Positions 26,107-34,940 of a DNA stretch of 64,000 nt are shown in pieces. Under the pieces are notes generated by a model that ran no database searches, was not told where the DNA came from, and was given only the letters and a program-made list of their open reading frames with translations. This DNA is from an uncultured Pelagibacteraceae bacterium (GTDB lineage: Bacteria; Pseudomonadota; Alphaproteobacteria; Pelagibacterales; Pelagibacteraceae): NCBI GenBank assembly GCA_902635515.1, contig CACPOD010000004.1, forward strand, positions 41,548 to 105,547, read 5' to 3'. Within the stretch, counting starts at the first letter, position 1, and each line of letters opens with the position of its first letter. A program made the translations under genes and the position numbers.

Positions 26107-26954
26107 TTAGATTTTTTTAAAAAATAAATAAAAATAAATCCTGTTAAATACATGATTAGCGCATAAGCACCTGTTGGTAATGCATATAATATATCAGTAC
26201 CAAATATTTGTGTAGAAACAAATAATGCTAAAGTACCATTTTGCAATCCACATTCTAAAGCAATACACTTCATTTGTTTAACACCTGAAGCAAAAACTTT
26301 TGCAATGTAATAGGCAATTACCATCATTGAAATATTTAAAATTAGGGCAATTAAACCAGCTTGTTTTATAAAGCTAATAAAATTTTCTCTTTCTGAATAA
26401 AAAGCTGCTACGAAAAAAACAGCAAATAAAATTATGTTAAGTTTATTAAATATTTCAACTTTGGATGAAATAAAATTTTCAGCAAATTTTCTAATAATCA
26501 TTCCTAATATTACAGGTACCGTTACCACTAAAAACATTTTTAGTGCTATTCCAGTCATTGAAATATTTCGAGAAACTTCTGTTACCCCTAACATGTCTGC
26601 AGAAGTAAAGATTATTAAGGGAACTGTAATTATACTTAATAAACTTATGACAGCAGTTAAAGATATTGATAATGCAACATCACCATCAGCAAATTTTGTC
26701 ATTACATTAGAGGTTACACCTCCTGGAGCTGCAGCTATGATCATAACCCCTATTGCTATTTCAGGTGGTGTTTTTAAAATTAAAATTAATATGTATGCTA
26801 CAATTGGAAGAATTATTAATTGAGAAATAAAACCAACTATAAAATCTTTTGGTTCTTTAAATACTCTTCCAAAATCTTCTAGTTTTAATCCTAGGCCTAA
26901 GCCTAGCATAATCAGAGCCAATATTATTGGCGCTATCTTAGTTACAATCTCCAA
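26103..26954 (-). CDS. BASS-family (bile acid:sodium symporter-like) transporter
   Basis: A 283-residue integral membrane protein with about nine to ten hydrophobic helices. The conserved Na-site region 'AAAPGGVTSNVMTKFADGD' (near residues 74-92) and 'ECGLQNGTLALFVSTQIFG' near the end identify the SLC10/BASS family, whose bacterial members take up organic anions such as pyruvate, 2-keto acids, pantoate or bile acids with sodium. The specific substrate is unknown. Its 3' end overlaps the regulator gene by four bases. Sodium coupling fits a marine cell. Confidence 0.85.
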   Translation of the reverse strand: MEIVTKIAPIILALIMLGLGLGLKLEDFGRVFKEPKDFIVGFISQLIILPIVAYILILILKTPPEIAIGVMIIAAAPGGVTSNVMTKFADGDVALSISLTAVISLLSIITVPLIIFTSADMLGVTEVSRNISMTGIALKMFLVVTVPVILGMIIRKFAENFISSKVEIFNKLNIILFAVFFVAAFYSERENFISFIKQAGLIALILNISMMVIAYYIAKVFASGVKQMKCIALECGLQNGTLALFVSTQIFGTDILYALPTGAYALIMYLTGFIFIYFLKKSN

Positions 26955-27034
26955 CGACTTCCCCCTCTAGAATAAAATTTATACAATTTTTATGAGTTTG
27001 ATAAGTAAAATAAATTTTAAACCTAGAAGTGAAT

Positions 27035-27063
27035 TTGACAATAAAACAGTAACAATTTTTAAT
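27035..27063 (+). promoter_or_regulatory. Candidate sigma-70 promoter for the AfuA-like binding protein
   Basis: TTGACA at 27035-27040, a 17-base spacer and TTTAAT at 27058-27063 lie about 50 bases before the ATG at 27111. The -35 box is perfect and the -10 box has one mismatch to TATAAT. A GGGAGAGG-type ribosome site follows. No experimental support. Confidence 0.5.
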
Positions 27064-27110
27064 AAAACATATTAACTTTCTGAACAATATAACTTTAGGG
27101 AGAGGAAATA

Positions 27111-28148
27111 ATGAAAAATCTAATTAAGATAGCATCTATTGTCCTTCTTTTTTCAATAACATTGTTTGGTCTTACAAACAAAGCTTCTGCAGCAAAATTA
27201 ACTTTATATTGCAGTGTAGAAATTGATGTTTGTGAAATGCTTGAACAAGCTTATGAAAAAGAAACAGGTACAAAAGTTGCAATGACAAGAGCAAGTAGTG
27301 GTGAAACTTTTGCTAAAATTAAAGCAGAAGCGTCTAATCCAAAAGGAGATGTTTGGTTTGGTGGAACAGGTGATCCACACTTAACAGCTGCTCAGGAAAA
27401 TTTAACTGAAAAATATAAATCAAAACACTTTGATGATTTGTTACCAGCAGCACAAAACCAAGCAAAAAATGCTGACTATAAATCTGTAGGGATTTATGTT
27501 GGTGCACTAGGTTTTGGATATAATAAAGATCTTTTGGCTAAAAAAGGTCTTCCAGCTCCAAAATCATGGATGGACTTAACAAAACCTATTTATAAAGGTG
27601 AAATCCAAGTAGCAAATCCTAATTCATCTGGAACTGCTTACACAACTTTAGCTACTATTCTTCAAATTTTTGGAGAAGATAAAGGTTGGGATTACATGAA
27701 AAAACTTCACGCAAATATAAATACTTATACAAAATCTGGTTCTGCTCCAATTAAAGCGACTGGAAGAGGTGAAAACTTAATTGGTATTTGTTTTCAACAC
27801 GATGGTGTTAAACAAACTAAAAAAGGTCTACCTGTTGTAACGGTATCTCCTGCTGAGGGAACTGGTTATGAAGTAGGATCAATGAGTATTATTGCTGGTG
27901 CAAGAAATATGAAGGAAGCTAAGAAGTTTTATGACTGGGCATTAAGTCCTGCAATACAAACTATGGTTTTCACTTCAGGAAAATCTTTGCAAGTACCATC
28001 AAATACTAAAGCAAAAGCTGATCCTGATGCTCCAGATTTATCTACAATTAACTTGATTGATTACAATTTTAAAGTTTATGGAGATAAAGCTACTAGAGCG
28101 AGCCTGTTATCCAAGTGGGATAACGATGTATCTGTAATTCCTAGATAA
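27111..28148 (+). CDS. ABC transporter substrate-binding protein (Fe3+/AfuA-like family)
   Basis: A 345-residue periplasmic protein with a signal peptide (residues 1-27, ...ASA/AKLTLY). The mature start 'LTLYCSVEIDVCEMLEQAYE' and 'VWFGGTGDPHLTAAQENL' follow the family 1-type 'iron' binding proteins (FbpA/FutA/AfuA, also 2-aminoethylphosphonate and sugar-phosphate binders). The YS-Y-Y iron-ligand tyrosine set is not obvious. The following genes encode the fused permease and ATPase, then a phosphotransacetylase-like and a HisD/HpsN-like enzyme, which argue for an organic substrate rather than iron. That is inference from neighbours. Confidence 0.78.
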   Translation: MKNLIKIASIVLLFSITLFGLTNKASAAKLTLYCSVEIDVCEMLEQAYEKETGTKVAMTRASSGETFAKIKAEASNPKGDVWFGGTGDPHLTAAQENLTEKYKSKHFDDLLPAAQNQAKNADYKSVGIYVGALGFGYNKDLLAKKGLPAPKSWMDLTKPIYKGEIQVANPNSSGTAYTTLATILQIFGEDKGWDYMKKLHANINTYTKSGSAPIKATGRGENLIGICFQHDGVKQTKKGLPVVTVSPAEGTGYEVGSMSIIAGARNMKEAKKFYDWALSPAIQTMVFTSGKSLQVPSNTKAKADPDAPDLSTINLIDYNFKVYGDKATRASLLSKWDNDVSVIPR

Positions 28149-28160
28149 TTTTAGGAATTA
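28135..28160 (+). promoter_or_regulatory. Stem-loop bridging the binding-protein stop and permease start
   Basis: A perfect nine-base stem (TAATTCCTA and TAGGAATTA, eight-base loop) overlaps the stop codon of the binding-protein gene and ends one base before the ATG of the permease gene. It could hide the permease start and lower its translation, or protect the upstream message. No T run follows. Confidence 0.6.
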
Positions 28161-30359
28161 ATGAGAGGACTCGTTATCTGTTGGATGCTCATAGGAGGAT
28201 TGGGCTTCCTAATCTTTCCATGGTATGTAACAGGTGACGGGTTTTTCTCAATAAACTGGATATTAGAATATTCTTTAGAAGATTACGGTTCAGTATTACC
28301 CCAAGTATTTATAAATAAAAAATATTGGCTTTTACCAATATTGCTTCCTTTAGTTTTTCCTTTAGCAACATTAAAATTAAATCAGAACAATCCTCTGTAT
28401 TCTAAAATTTTCTTATACTCAGGAATAATTGGATTTATTTATTTTTTTCTACAAGGATTTTCCATTGGTATTCGAGGATGGAATTTTGAAATTTTACAAT
28501 CAATTTTTGGTGAAGTAGAAAATCAGTATGGTGTTGGATCAGGTGCAGTTTTAACTTGTTGCACATTTGTATTTTATATTACTCATGGTTTATCAGCACG
28601 TGGATGGCTGAATGGAGATAATTTTATAGTTGGAAGTATAGGTAGTATTATAATTTTAGTTTCAACTTTTGTATTTTTTCCAATTTTTAGAATGTTTACC
28701 GTTGCTTTTAAAGGAACTGAGGGTGGTTATGAAATAAGTAATTTTTCAGACAAAATTTTTAATAAAGGAATTTGGGGACTTGATTGTCTTTATAGCGATT
28801 ATGCTTGTGGTGTTTTTTGGAATACCATTACTATGGGTACGCTTACTGCCTTTTCATCAACAATTTTGGGTTTAGGATTTGCTCTTTTAATAGCAAGAAC
28901 CAGCTTTAAATTTAAAAGAACAATTAGAATATTATCGGTATTACCAATAATTACCCCACCATTTGTAATTGGATTAGCGATAATAATTTTATTTGGAAGA
29001 ACTGGTGTTGTGAGTTCGTTTCTTGAATGGGGATTTGATATTGAGCCCTCTAGATGGATTTATGGTTTACCTGGAATATGGTTTGCCCAAACACTTGCTT
29101 TTACCCCTATTGCATTTTTAGTTTTAATTGGTGTTGTTGAAAGTGTCAGTCCATCTATGGAAGAAGCATCTCAAACTTTGAGAGCTTCTAAATGGCAAGT
29201 TTTTAAAACAGTTACTTTACCATTAATGAGACCAGGAATAGCAAATGCGTTTCTACTTGGTTTTATAGAAAGTTTAGCAGACTTTGGTAACCCTTTAGTA
29301 CTTGGAGCAGAATACGATGTATTATCTACTGAAATATTTTTTGCAATTGTTGGTGCACAGTACGATGAAACTAAAGCAGCAATTTTAGCTATGATTTTAT
29401 TATCGGTTGTTCTAGTAGTGTTTTATTTACAAAACCAGTGGTTAGGAAAAAAATCCTATATTTCAATTTCAGGTAAAGGAGATAGTGGTGTTCATCCTGA
29501 ACTTCCAAATAAAACAAAATGGGTAATTTATTCAACCGTACTTCCGTGGGCTTTATTGACATTTATAATTTATGTAATGATCATGTTCGGTGGATTTGTA
29601 GAAATGTGGGGTGTTGATCATAGCTTTACATTAAGACATTATATTGAAGCATTTAGTGTTGATTGGGTAAAAGAAAGAGGTTTCTTATGGACAGGAACTG
29701 CTTGGAACTCCTTTAACACTACATTTACTATAGCTTTAATTTCCTCTTTACCAACTGCTGCAATTGGAATTTTAACTGCCTACCTATTAACAAGACATAA
29801 ATTTAAAGGAAAAAATGCTTTTGAATTTGGAACAATGTTAAGTTTTGCAATACCAGGTAGTGTAATTGGTGTAAGTTATGTTTTTGCTTTTAATGTTCCT
29901 CCTCTTGAATTGACTGGAACTGGAATAATTTTAGTAATTGCATTTGTGTTTAGAAATATGCCAGTTGGAGTTAGAGCAGGAATAGCTGCTATGAACCAAC
30001 TTGATCCACATTTAGATGAAGCTTCATCAACTTTAAACGCTTCTAGCGCCCAAACGTTTAGGAATATAATTCTTCCTTTGCTTAAGCCTGCAATTACAGC
30101 ATCTTTAGTTTTTAGTTTTGTTAGAGCAATGACAGCCATTAGTGCTGTTATTTTCTTGGTAAGTGCAAATTATGACTTAGCTGTTTCATACATACTGGGA
30201 CGATTAGAAAATAATGACTATGGTCTTGCAATAGTGTATTCATCTGCATTAATTGTGGTAATGCTAATTACAATTACTTTAATGCAATTAATAATAGGAA
30301 AACGTAAATTAGGAAGAAGAGATCAAGCAGCTGGAATTTTACAAGGAAATTTAGGATAA
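28161..30359 (+). CDS. ABC transporter permease, two fused permease domains (FbpB/AfuB-like)
   Basis: A 732-residue inner-membrane protein. Residues 1-165 hold four or so extra helices; two permease domains follow, about 205-430 and 510-725. Each has an EAA loop: 'MEEASQTLRASKWQVFKTVT' in the first and 'LDEASSTLNASSAQTFRNII' in the second. This fused plan is typical of ferric-ion-type transporters (FbpB, AfuB) which make the whole channel from one chain. The length fits the longer members. It ends in a stop that abuts the ATPase start (TAATG). The substrate is judged from the neighbours, see the binding protein. Confidence 0.85.
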   Translation: MRGLVICWMLIGGLGFLIFPWYVTGDGFFSINWILEYSLEDYGSVLPQVFINKKYWLLPILLPLVFPLATLKLNQNNPLYSKIFLYSGIIGFIYFFLQGFSIGIRGWNFEILQSIFGEVENQYGVGSGAVLTCCTFVFYITHGLSARGWLNGDNFIVGSIGSIIILVSTFVFFPIFRMFTVAFKGTEGGYEISNFSDKIFNKGIWGLDCLYSDYACGVFWNTITMGTLTAFSSTILGLGFALLIARTSFKFKRTIRILSVLPIITPPFVIGLAIIILFGRTGVVSSFLEWGFDIEPSRWIYGLPGIWFAQTLAFTPIAFLVLIGVVESVSPSMEEASQTLRASKWQVFKTVTLPLMRPGIANAFLLGFIESLADFGNPLVLGAEYDVLSTEIFFAIVGAQYDETKAAILAMILLSVVLVVFYLQNQWLGKKSYISISGKGDSGVHPELPNKTKWVIYSTVLPWALLTFIIYVMIMFGGFVEMWGVDHSFTLRHYIEAFSVDWVKERGFLWTGTAWNSFNTTFTIALISSLPTAAIGILTAYLLTRHKFKGKNAFEFGTMLSFAIPGSVIGVSYVFAFNVPPLELTGTGIILVIAFVFRNMPVGVRAGIAAMNQLDPHLDEASSTLNASSAQTFRNIILPLLKPAITASLVFSFVRAMTAISAVIFLVSANYDLAVSYILGRLENNDYGLAIVYSSALIVVMLITITLMQLIIGKRKLGRRDQAAGILQGNLG

Positions 30360-31414
30360 TGAAAAAAGCAGAAGTAAAGTTTGAAAATATAACAAAAAAA
30401 TTTAACGAAACTACAGCCGTAGATAATGTTAGTTGTAAGTTTGAAGCAGGAACTTTAACGACTTTGCTTGGTCCATCTGGTTGTGGAAAAACTACTTCAC
30501 TAAGAATTATTGCAGGTCTAGAAAGAGCTACCAGTGGTAAAATATTAGTAGATGATGAAGACGTAACATTATTACCTGCAACTGACAGAGATGTATCAAT
30601 GGTATTTCAATCTTATGCTTTGTTTCCACACATGAGTGTAATTGAAAATGTTTCGTATGGCTTAAAAATGGTCAATGTAAATAAGGAAGAATATATTCAA
30701 AAATCTTTAGAAACTCTAAAATTGGTAAATTTAGAGGGGTATGAAAACAGGATGCCATCAGAACTATCTGGCGGACAGCAGCAAAGGGTTGCGGTTGCAA
30801 GAGCAATTGTGTTGGAACCAAAAGTACTGCTTTTCGATGAACCTCTTTCTAACTTAGATGCAAAATTAAGAAGACAAGTAAGAGAAGATATTAGAGAAAT
30901 TCAACAAAAATTAGGAGTTACAACTATTTATGTAACCCATGACCAAGAAGAGGCTTTAGCTATTTCTGATAAAGTTATTGTGATGAATAATGCAGTCATC
31001 GCTCAAGAAGGTAGTCCAAAAGATCTTTATAATTTTCCACAAAATAAATTTGTAGCTAATTTTATAGGTGATGCAAATGTAGTAAAGGCTGAAATCTTAA
31101 ATAAACAATCTAACTCTTATGATTTAAAAATAGCTGAAATGAACATTAAAGTGCAAAATGATAAAGATTTTGAAAAAACTGTTTCTGTAGCGCTTAGACC
31201 TGAAAAAATTTCAATTAATAAAGATAAAAAAGAAAATTCTATTCATGCAACCGTAAATAATGCTTCATTTGTGGGAAGCAGCTATCAATACATATTAAAT
31301 TCAAATGCTGGAAAACTGTTTGTAATTTCTGGTGAAACAAATGACATATTTAAAGTTGGAGAAGAAGTCTTTTTGAGTATAAATGACCAAGAGGTAAAAA
31401 TTCTTAACGATTAA
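30359..31414 (+). CDS. ABC transporter ATP-binding protein (FbpC/PotA-like)
   Basis: A 351-residue ABC ATPase with Walker A GPSGCGKTT near residue 40, signature LSGGQQQRVAVARA, Walker B VLLFDEPLSNLDAKL and H-loop VTHDQEEAL. The C-terminal 110 residues form an OB-fold (TOBE) domain (SVALRPEKIS) as in FbpC, PotA and CysA types. It completes the three-gene transporter, overlapping the permease by one base. Its stop is five bases before the phosphotransacetylase-like gene, so enzymes and transporter are in one operon. Confidence 0.88.
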   Translation: MKKAEVKFENITKKFNETTAVDNVSCKFEAGTLTTLLGPSGCGKTTSLRIIAGLERATSGKILVDDEDVTLLPATDRDVSMVFQSYALFPHMSVIENVSYGLKMVNVNKEEYIQKSLETLKLVNLEGYENRMPSELSGGQQQRVAVARAIVLEPKVLLFDEPLSNLDAKLRRQVREDIREIQQKLGVTTIYVTHDQEEALAISDKVIVMNNAVIAQEGSPKDLYNFPQNKFVANFIGDANVVKAEILNKQSNSYDLKIAEMNIKVQNDKDFEKTVSVALRPEKISINKDKKENSIHATVNNASFVGSSYQYILNSNAGKLFVISGETNDIFKVGEEVFLSINDQEVKILND

Positions 31415-31419
31415 ACATT

Positions 31420-32331
31420 ATGCTATCAAGTAAAGAAATTGTATGCCCAAATAACCTTCTGGATTTAGCTCATAAAAAAAAAGGTGTTAAAGTTGCTGTT
31501 GTAAATGCAGGAAAACCTTTACCAATGTTATCCATTCAAGATGCGGTAAATGAAAATCTAATTGAACCTATTTTTATTGGGCATGAAGTTGAAATACAAA
31601 AATGTGCTGAAGATATTAAATGGGATATTTCTAAATACGAACTTATTCATGAACCTGTAGAAAATGATACCGCAAAAATTGCCGCTAAACTTGCAAGTGA
31701 AGAAAAGGTTAAAATAATTGTCAAAGGACACATTCATACAGATGTTCTAATGAAAGAGGTTTTAAAACGTGAATATAATTTGTTGGGCAAAACAAGACTA
31801 AGTCATATTTGGCATATGAGTATTGGTAAAGATGATAAGCCTTTGATAATCACTGATGGAGCATTAAATGTATTGCCTAATGTAAAAACTAAAATGCATA
31901 TCTTGAAAAATGTAGTAAATTTTTCACACAGAATAGGAATAGAAAGACCAAAAATATCTGTTTTATCAGCAACAGAAGAAGTTTTAGAAAGTGTGCCAAG
32001 TTCCATTGAAGCAGCAGAAATTACAAAGTTAGCTAAAGAAGAAAATTTAAATGCTGATGTTTTTGGTCCTTTAGCATTTGACAATAGCATTTCAAAAAAA
32101 TCAGCAGCAATAAAAGGAATTAAAAATTTAGTTGCTGGTGAGGCAGATGTATTGTTAGTGCCAAGTGTAGAAACTGGAAATGCGTTAGTAAAAATGCTGA
32201 TATATTTTAGTGGAGCATGTGCCGCAGGAGTTGTTGTCGGTGGAAAAGTGCCAGTCGTTATAACAAGTAGATCTGATGAAGCTCAAGCACGATTAGCTTC
32301 TATTGCAGCTGCAGTTGTTGCATTGGACTAA
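31420..32331 (+). CDS. Phosphate acetyl/butyryltransferase family protein
   Basis: A 303-residue cytoplasmic protein with the Pta/Ptb fold pattern: 'GVKVAVVNAGKPLPMLSIQD' at the start, 'KIIVKGHIHTDVLMKEVL', 'ISVLSATEEVLESVPSS', 'ADVFGPLAFDNSIS' and the C-terminal 'GAcAAGVVVGGKVPVVITSRSD'-like segment. These enzymes exchange phosphate and CoA on acetyl or short acyl groups. In sulfonate catabolism acetyl phosphate made by sulfoacetaldehyde acetyltransferase (Xsc) needs a Pta to become acetyl-CoA, which would fit the two putative sulfonate loci here; Xsc itself is not in the window. Alternatively it acts on another acyl phosphate. Confidence 0.75.
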   Translation: MLSSKEIVCPNNLLDLAHKKKGVKVAVVNAGKPLPMLSIQDAVNENLIEPIFIGHEVEIQKCAEDIKWDISKYELIHEPVENDTAKIAAKLASEEKVKIIVKGHIHTDVLMKEVLKREYNLLGKTRLSHIWHMSIGKDDKPLIITDGALNVLPNVKTKMHILKNVVNFSHRIGIERPKISVLSATEEVLESVPSSIEAAEITKLAKEENLNADVFGPLAFDNSISKKSAAIKGIKNLVAGEADVLLVPSVETGNALVKMLIYFSGACAAGVVVGGKVPVVITSRSDEAQARLASIAAAVVALD

Positions 32332-32340
32332 ATGATTCAT

Positions 32341-32360
32341 TGAATTTCAAAAGAAATTCA
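32341..32360 (+). promoter_or_regulatory. Stem-loop between the Pta-like and HisD/HpsN-like genes
   Basis: An eight-base stem (TGAATTTC and GAAATTCA, four-base A loop) followed by TTTAAA lies in the 59-base gap. It may attenuate readthrough or mark message processing; a strong AGGAGA ribosome site follows before the next ATG. Confidence 0.45.
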
Positions 32361-32390
32361 TTTAAATAAACTGAAATTTAAAGGAGAGAA

Positions 32391-33677
32391 ATGGCAATTA
32401 CATACTTAAAAAAATCACCAAAAACATCATCAACTGATGACACAAAAACAAGAGAAATAGTGGAAAATATTCTAAAAGATATTGAGACTAGTAAAGAAGA
32501 AGGTTGTAAAGAGCTTTCAAAAAAATTTGATAAATATGAAGGTGATGTAATTGTTTCAAAAGAAAAAATTGAAGAAATAAAAAAAAATTTAGATCAAAAA
32601 ACTAAAGATGATATTCAGTTTTCTCATGAAAGAGTGAGAAAATTTGCTGAAGCACAATTAAAAAATTATGGTCAGGACTTTGAGGTTGAATTATCTGATG
32701 GTTTATTTGCTGGACAAAAACTTATTCCAGTAAATACAGCAGGTTGCTACGTGCCAGCAGGGAGATATGCTCATATAGCTTCAGCTGTAATGAGTGTAAC
32801 AACAGCAAAAGTTGCTGGGGTTAAGAATATTTTAGTTTGCAGTTCACCAAAACCTGGAGTTGGTGTACATCCATCAATTGTTTATACAGCTGATTTATGC
32901 GGAGCTGATGTAATAATGAATTTGGGTGGTGTGCAAGCTATAGCAGCAATGACTAATGGTTTGTTTGGAAATGCCCCTGCAGATATTTTAGTTGGTCCTG
33001 GTAACCAATTTGTTGCTGAAGCAAAAAGAATTTTATTTGGAAAAGTTGGTATAGATTTATTTGCAGGTCCAACAGAAATTGCGGTTATTGCAGATGAAAC
33101 TGCAGATCCTGAAATGGTTGCATATGATTTAGTTGGACAAGCAGAACACGGTTACAATTCTCCAGCTTGGTTGTTTACTAAAAGTAAAAAAGTTGCAGAT
33201 TATGTAATGGAAAGAGTTCCAGAATTAATTGCAGATTTACCAGATCTTCCAAGAGAAAATTCAGGTGCTGCATGGAGAGATTATGGTGAAGTGATTCTTT
33301 GTGACACTGATGAAGAGATCGCTAAAGTTAGTGATGAATACGCTCCAGAACATTTAGAAGTCCAGACTAAAAATTTACAATGGTACCACGACAGATTAAA
33401 AAATTATGGATCTTTGTTCATTGGTGAAGAAACAACTGTTGCTTATGGAGATAAATGCTCAGGTACAAATCATATTTTGCCAACAAAAGGTGCAGGTAGA
33501 TACACGGGGGGTTTATTTGTTGGTAAATTTATTAAGACATTAAGTTTCCAAAGAATGAGTAAGGCCGCAACAAAAGAAGTTGGTGCTGCTTGTGCAAGAA
33601 TTTCTAGATACGAAGGAATGGAAGCGCATGCTAGAACAGGTGACGTCAGATTAAGAAAATACGGATTTTCTAATTAA
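32391..33677 (+). CDS. HisD-family dehydrogenase, possibly dihydroxypropanesulfonate dehydrogenase (HpsN-like)
   Basis: A 428-residue zinc and NAD-dependent alcohol-to-acid dehydrogenase. Residues equal to histidinol dehydrogenase catalytic and zinc positions are present: Q250 and H253 (VGQAEHG), E320-H321 (APEHLE), D354 (YGDKCSG) and H413 (EAHARTG). The C-terminal part 'NHILPTKGAGRYTGGLFVGK' differs from true HisD (NHVLPT...), and no his genes lie near. HpsN, the (R)-2,3-dihydroxypropanesulfonate dehydrogenase, is a paralogue of HisD and would fit the Pta-like and transporter neighbours. A true histidinol dehydrogenase cannot be ruled out without comparison. Strong ribosome site AGGAGA. Confidence 0.72.
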   Translation: MAITYLKKSPKTSSTDDTKTREIVENILKDIETSKEEGCKELSKKFDKYEGDVIVSKEKIEEIKKNLDQKTKDDIQFSHERVRKFAEAQLKNYGQDFEVELSDGLFAGQKLIPVNTAGCYVPAGRYAHIASAVMSVTTAKVAGVKNILVCSSPKPGVGVHPSIVYTADLCGADVIMNLGGVQAIAAMTNGLFGNAPADILVGPGNQFVAEAKRILFGKVGIDLFAGPTEIAVIADETADPEMVAYDLVGQAEHGYNSPAWLFTKSKKVADYVMERVPELIADLPDLPRENSGAAWRDYGEVILCDTDEEIAKVSDEYAPEHLEVQTKNLQWYHDRLKNYGSLFIGEETTVAYGDKCSGTNHILPTKGAGRYTGGLFVGKFIKTLSFQRMSKAATKEVGAACARISRYEGMEAHARTGDVRLRKYGFSN

Positions 33678-33688
33678 TAATTAATTAG
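33670..33688. terminator. Inverted repeat between convergent genes
   Basis: A perfect nine-base AT-rich inverted repeat (CTAATTAAT and ATTAATTAG around one base) covers both stop codons of the HisD-family and GH63-like genes. It could act as a weak terminator for both; the low GC makes chance likely. Confidence 0.35.
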
Positions 33689-34940
33689 TTAATTTTAAAT
33701 CTAAATAGAGCGCTGCAGACCAAGAAAAATTATTTGCACCCATAGGTTTACCATTCTTACAACTATAATATTCATGAAATCCTTTTTTTTCTACCAATCT
33801 AATAGTGCTTTGTTTAATTTTTTTTGAATATTTTTCGTCCTTATTAATTAGACCCTTGCATATAAACCAATTACAATTAACCCACACAGGACCTCTCCAA
33901 TAACGTTTTTCCTCGAAGCTTTTGTGATTAGGTTTTATTGAAGAAAAAAAATATTTTTCTTTTAAGTTATGTTTTTTTAAGTTTTTTATTAAAACATTAT
34001 TTATCTTATGATTGTTAATGTCGGCAAACAATACTAAGTAATTTGTTATTGATGGGACTGATATTCTTTTTTTATTTCTTAAATCAAATGAGAAAAAAGT
34101 ACCCTTTTTTTTGTCAAAAAATCTTAAAATATTTCTCTCAGTAAATTTTACATAATTAATAATTTTTGAGCTATCTAGATTAAATTTTTTTAAAAGAATG
34201 ATTAAATCTTTATTTGCTTTAAGAAATATAGAATTAAATCCAATATCGACGACATTGAATAATCCAGTATTGAAAATTTTTTTTGGATTATATTTTTTTT
34301 TTCTTAAATCGTTTTTAATCGTTACATATCTATCATAGTCAATATTTAAAGGTCTATGTTCTGGATTAATAACTTTATTATCAGCTCTTTTGTATTGTAT
34401 ATTTTTTTCAATTTTAACTTTACTCATTGGTCCATCCCAAAGCGAAGAGTTATCATAGCCACTTTCCCAAGGATGAAGTATTGAAACTAAACCAGTTTTT
34501 TTGGGATCTCTATTTTTAATAAACCACTCATGAGATTTTTTAATTTTAATTATAAATTTTTTAATTTCTTTTTTTTGTTTTTGAGAAATGTTGTTTTTAT
34601 CTATTATTTGTTTTAAAATACTTGCAAGTATTGGTGGCTGAGTTATCCCAGACGAGCGAACTTTGTTTCCACAATTCCAAGCCGTATGGTTAGGATAATA
34701 ATTTGTGTTTATATTATGAAACAATATATGTGGAACCATTCCGTCTTTCCATTGCCCATCTAAAAGTGTCTTAATTTCTTTTAATGCAAAATTTAAATTA
34801 AAATAAGAATATCCTAATGCAATAAATGCTGAATCCCAGTTCCATTGAGCAGGATAAAGTTTGTTATTTGTTGGTAAGGTATATCCTCTTTTTCTATTTC
34901 CAATTAAAATTTTTTGAGCATTTTTAATAAACCTGTTCAT
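33681..34940 (-). CDS. GH63-like glycoside hydrolase (glucosylglycerate/mannosylglycerate hydrolase type)
   Basis: A 419-residue protein of the (alpha/alpha)6-barrel glycosidase group. Hallmarks are 'PAQWNWDSAFIALGYSYFNL' near residues 30-49, 'GQWKDGMVPHILFHN' near 82-96, 'HPWESGYDNSSLWDGPM' (acid residues) and 'KRYWRGPVWVNCNWF' near the end. These blocks match the GH63 glucosylglycerate/mannosylglycerate hydrolases and related trehalase-like enzymes. No signal peptide, so it should act in the cytoplasm on the imported sugar. It shares its start with the stop of the MalG-type permease (overlapping by one base), placing it in the transporter operon. Imported glucosylglycerate or another alpha-glucoside solute is a sensible substrate; not proven. 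Confidence 0.72.
   Translation of the reverse strand: MNRFIKNAQKILIGNRKRGYTLPTNNKLYPAQWNWDSAFIALGYSYFNLNFALKEIKTLLDGQWKDGMVPHILFHNINTNYYPNHTAWNCGNKVRSSGITQPPILASILKQIIDKNNISQKQKKEIKKFIIKIKKSHEWFIKNRDPKKTGLVSILHPWESGYDNSSLWDGPMSKVKIEKNIQYKRADNKVINPEHRPLNIDYDRYVTIKNDLRKKKYNPKKIFNTGLFNVVDIGFNSIFLKANKDLIILLKKFNLDSSKIINYVKFTERNILRFFDKKKGTFFSFDLRNKKRISVPSITNYLVLFADINNHKINNVLIKNLKKHNLKEKYFFSSIKPNHKSFEEKRYWRGPVWVNCNWFICKGLINKDEKYSKKIKQSTIRLVEKKGFHEYYSCKNGKPMGANNFSWSAALYLDLKLTN

Noticed and set aside
27111..31414. Annotation as a ferric-iron transporter
   Set aside because: The family label is 'iron', but iron-ligand tyrosines are not evident and the operon contains enzymes for an organic substrate. 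Iron remains an alternative.
32391..33677. Annotation as histidinol dehydrogenase of histidine synthesis
   Set aside because: The family match is real, but no histidine genes are near, the C-terminal pattern differs and the operon holds a transporter and a Pta-like enzyme. Kept as HisD-family with HpsN as the favoured but unproven role.
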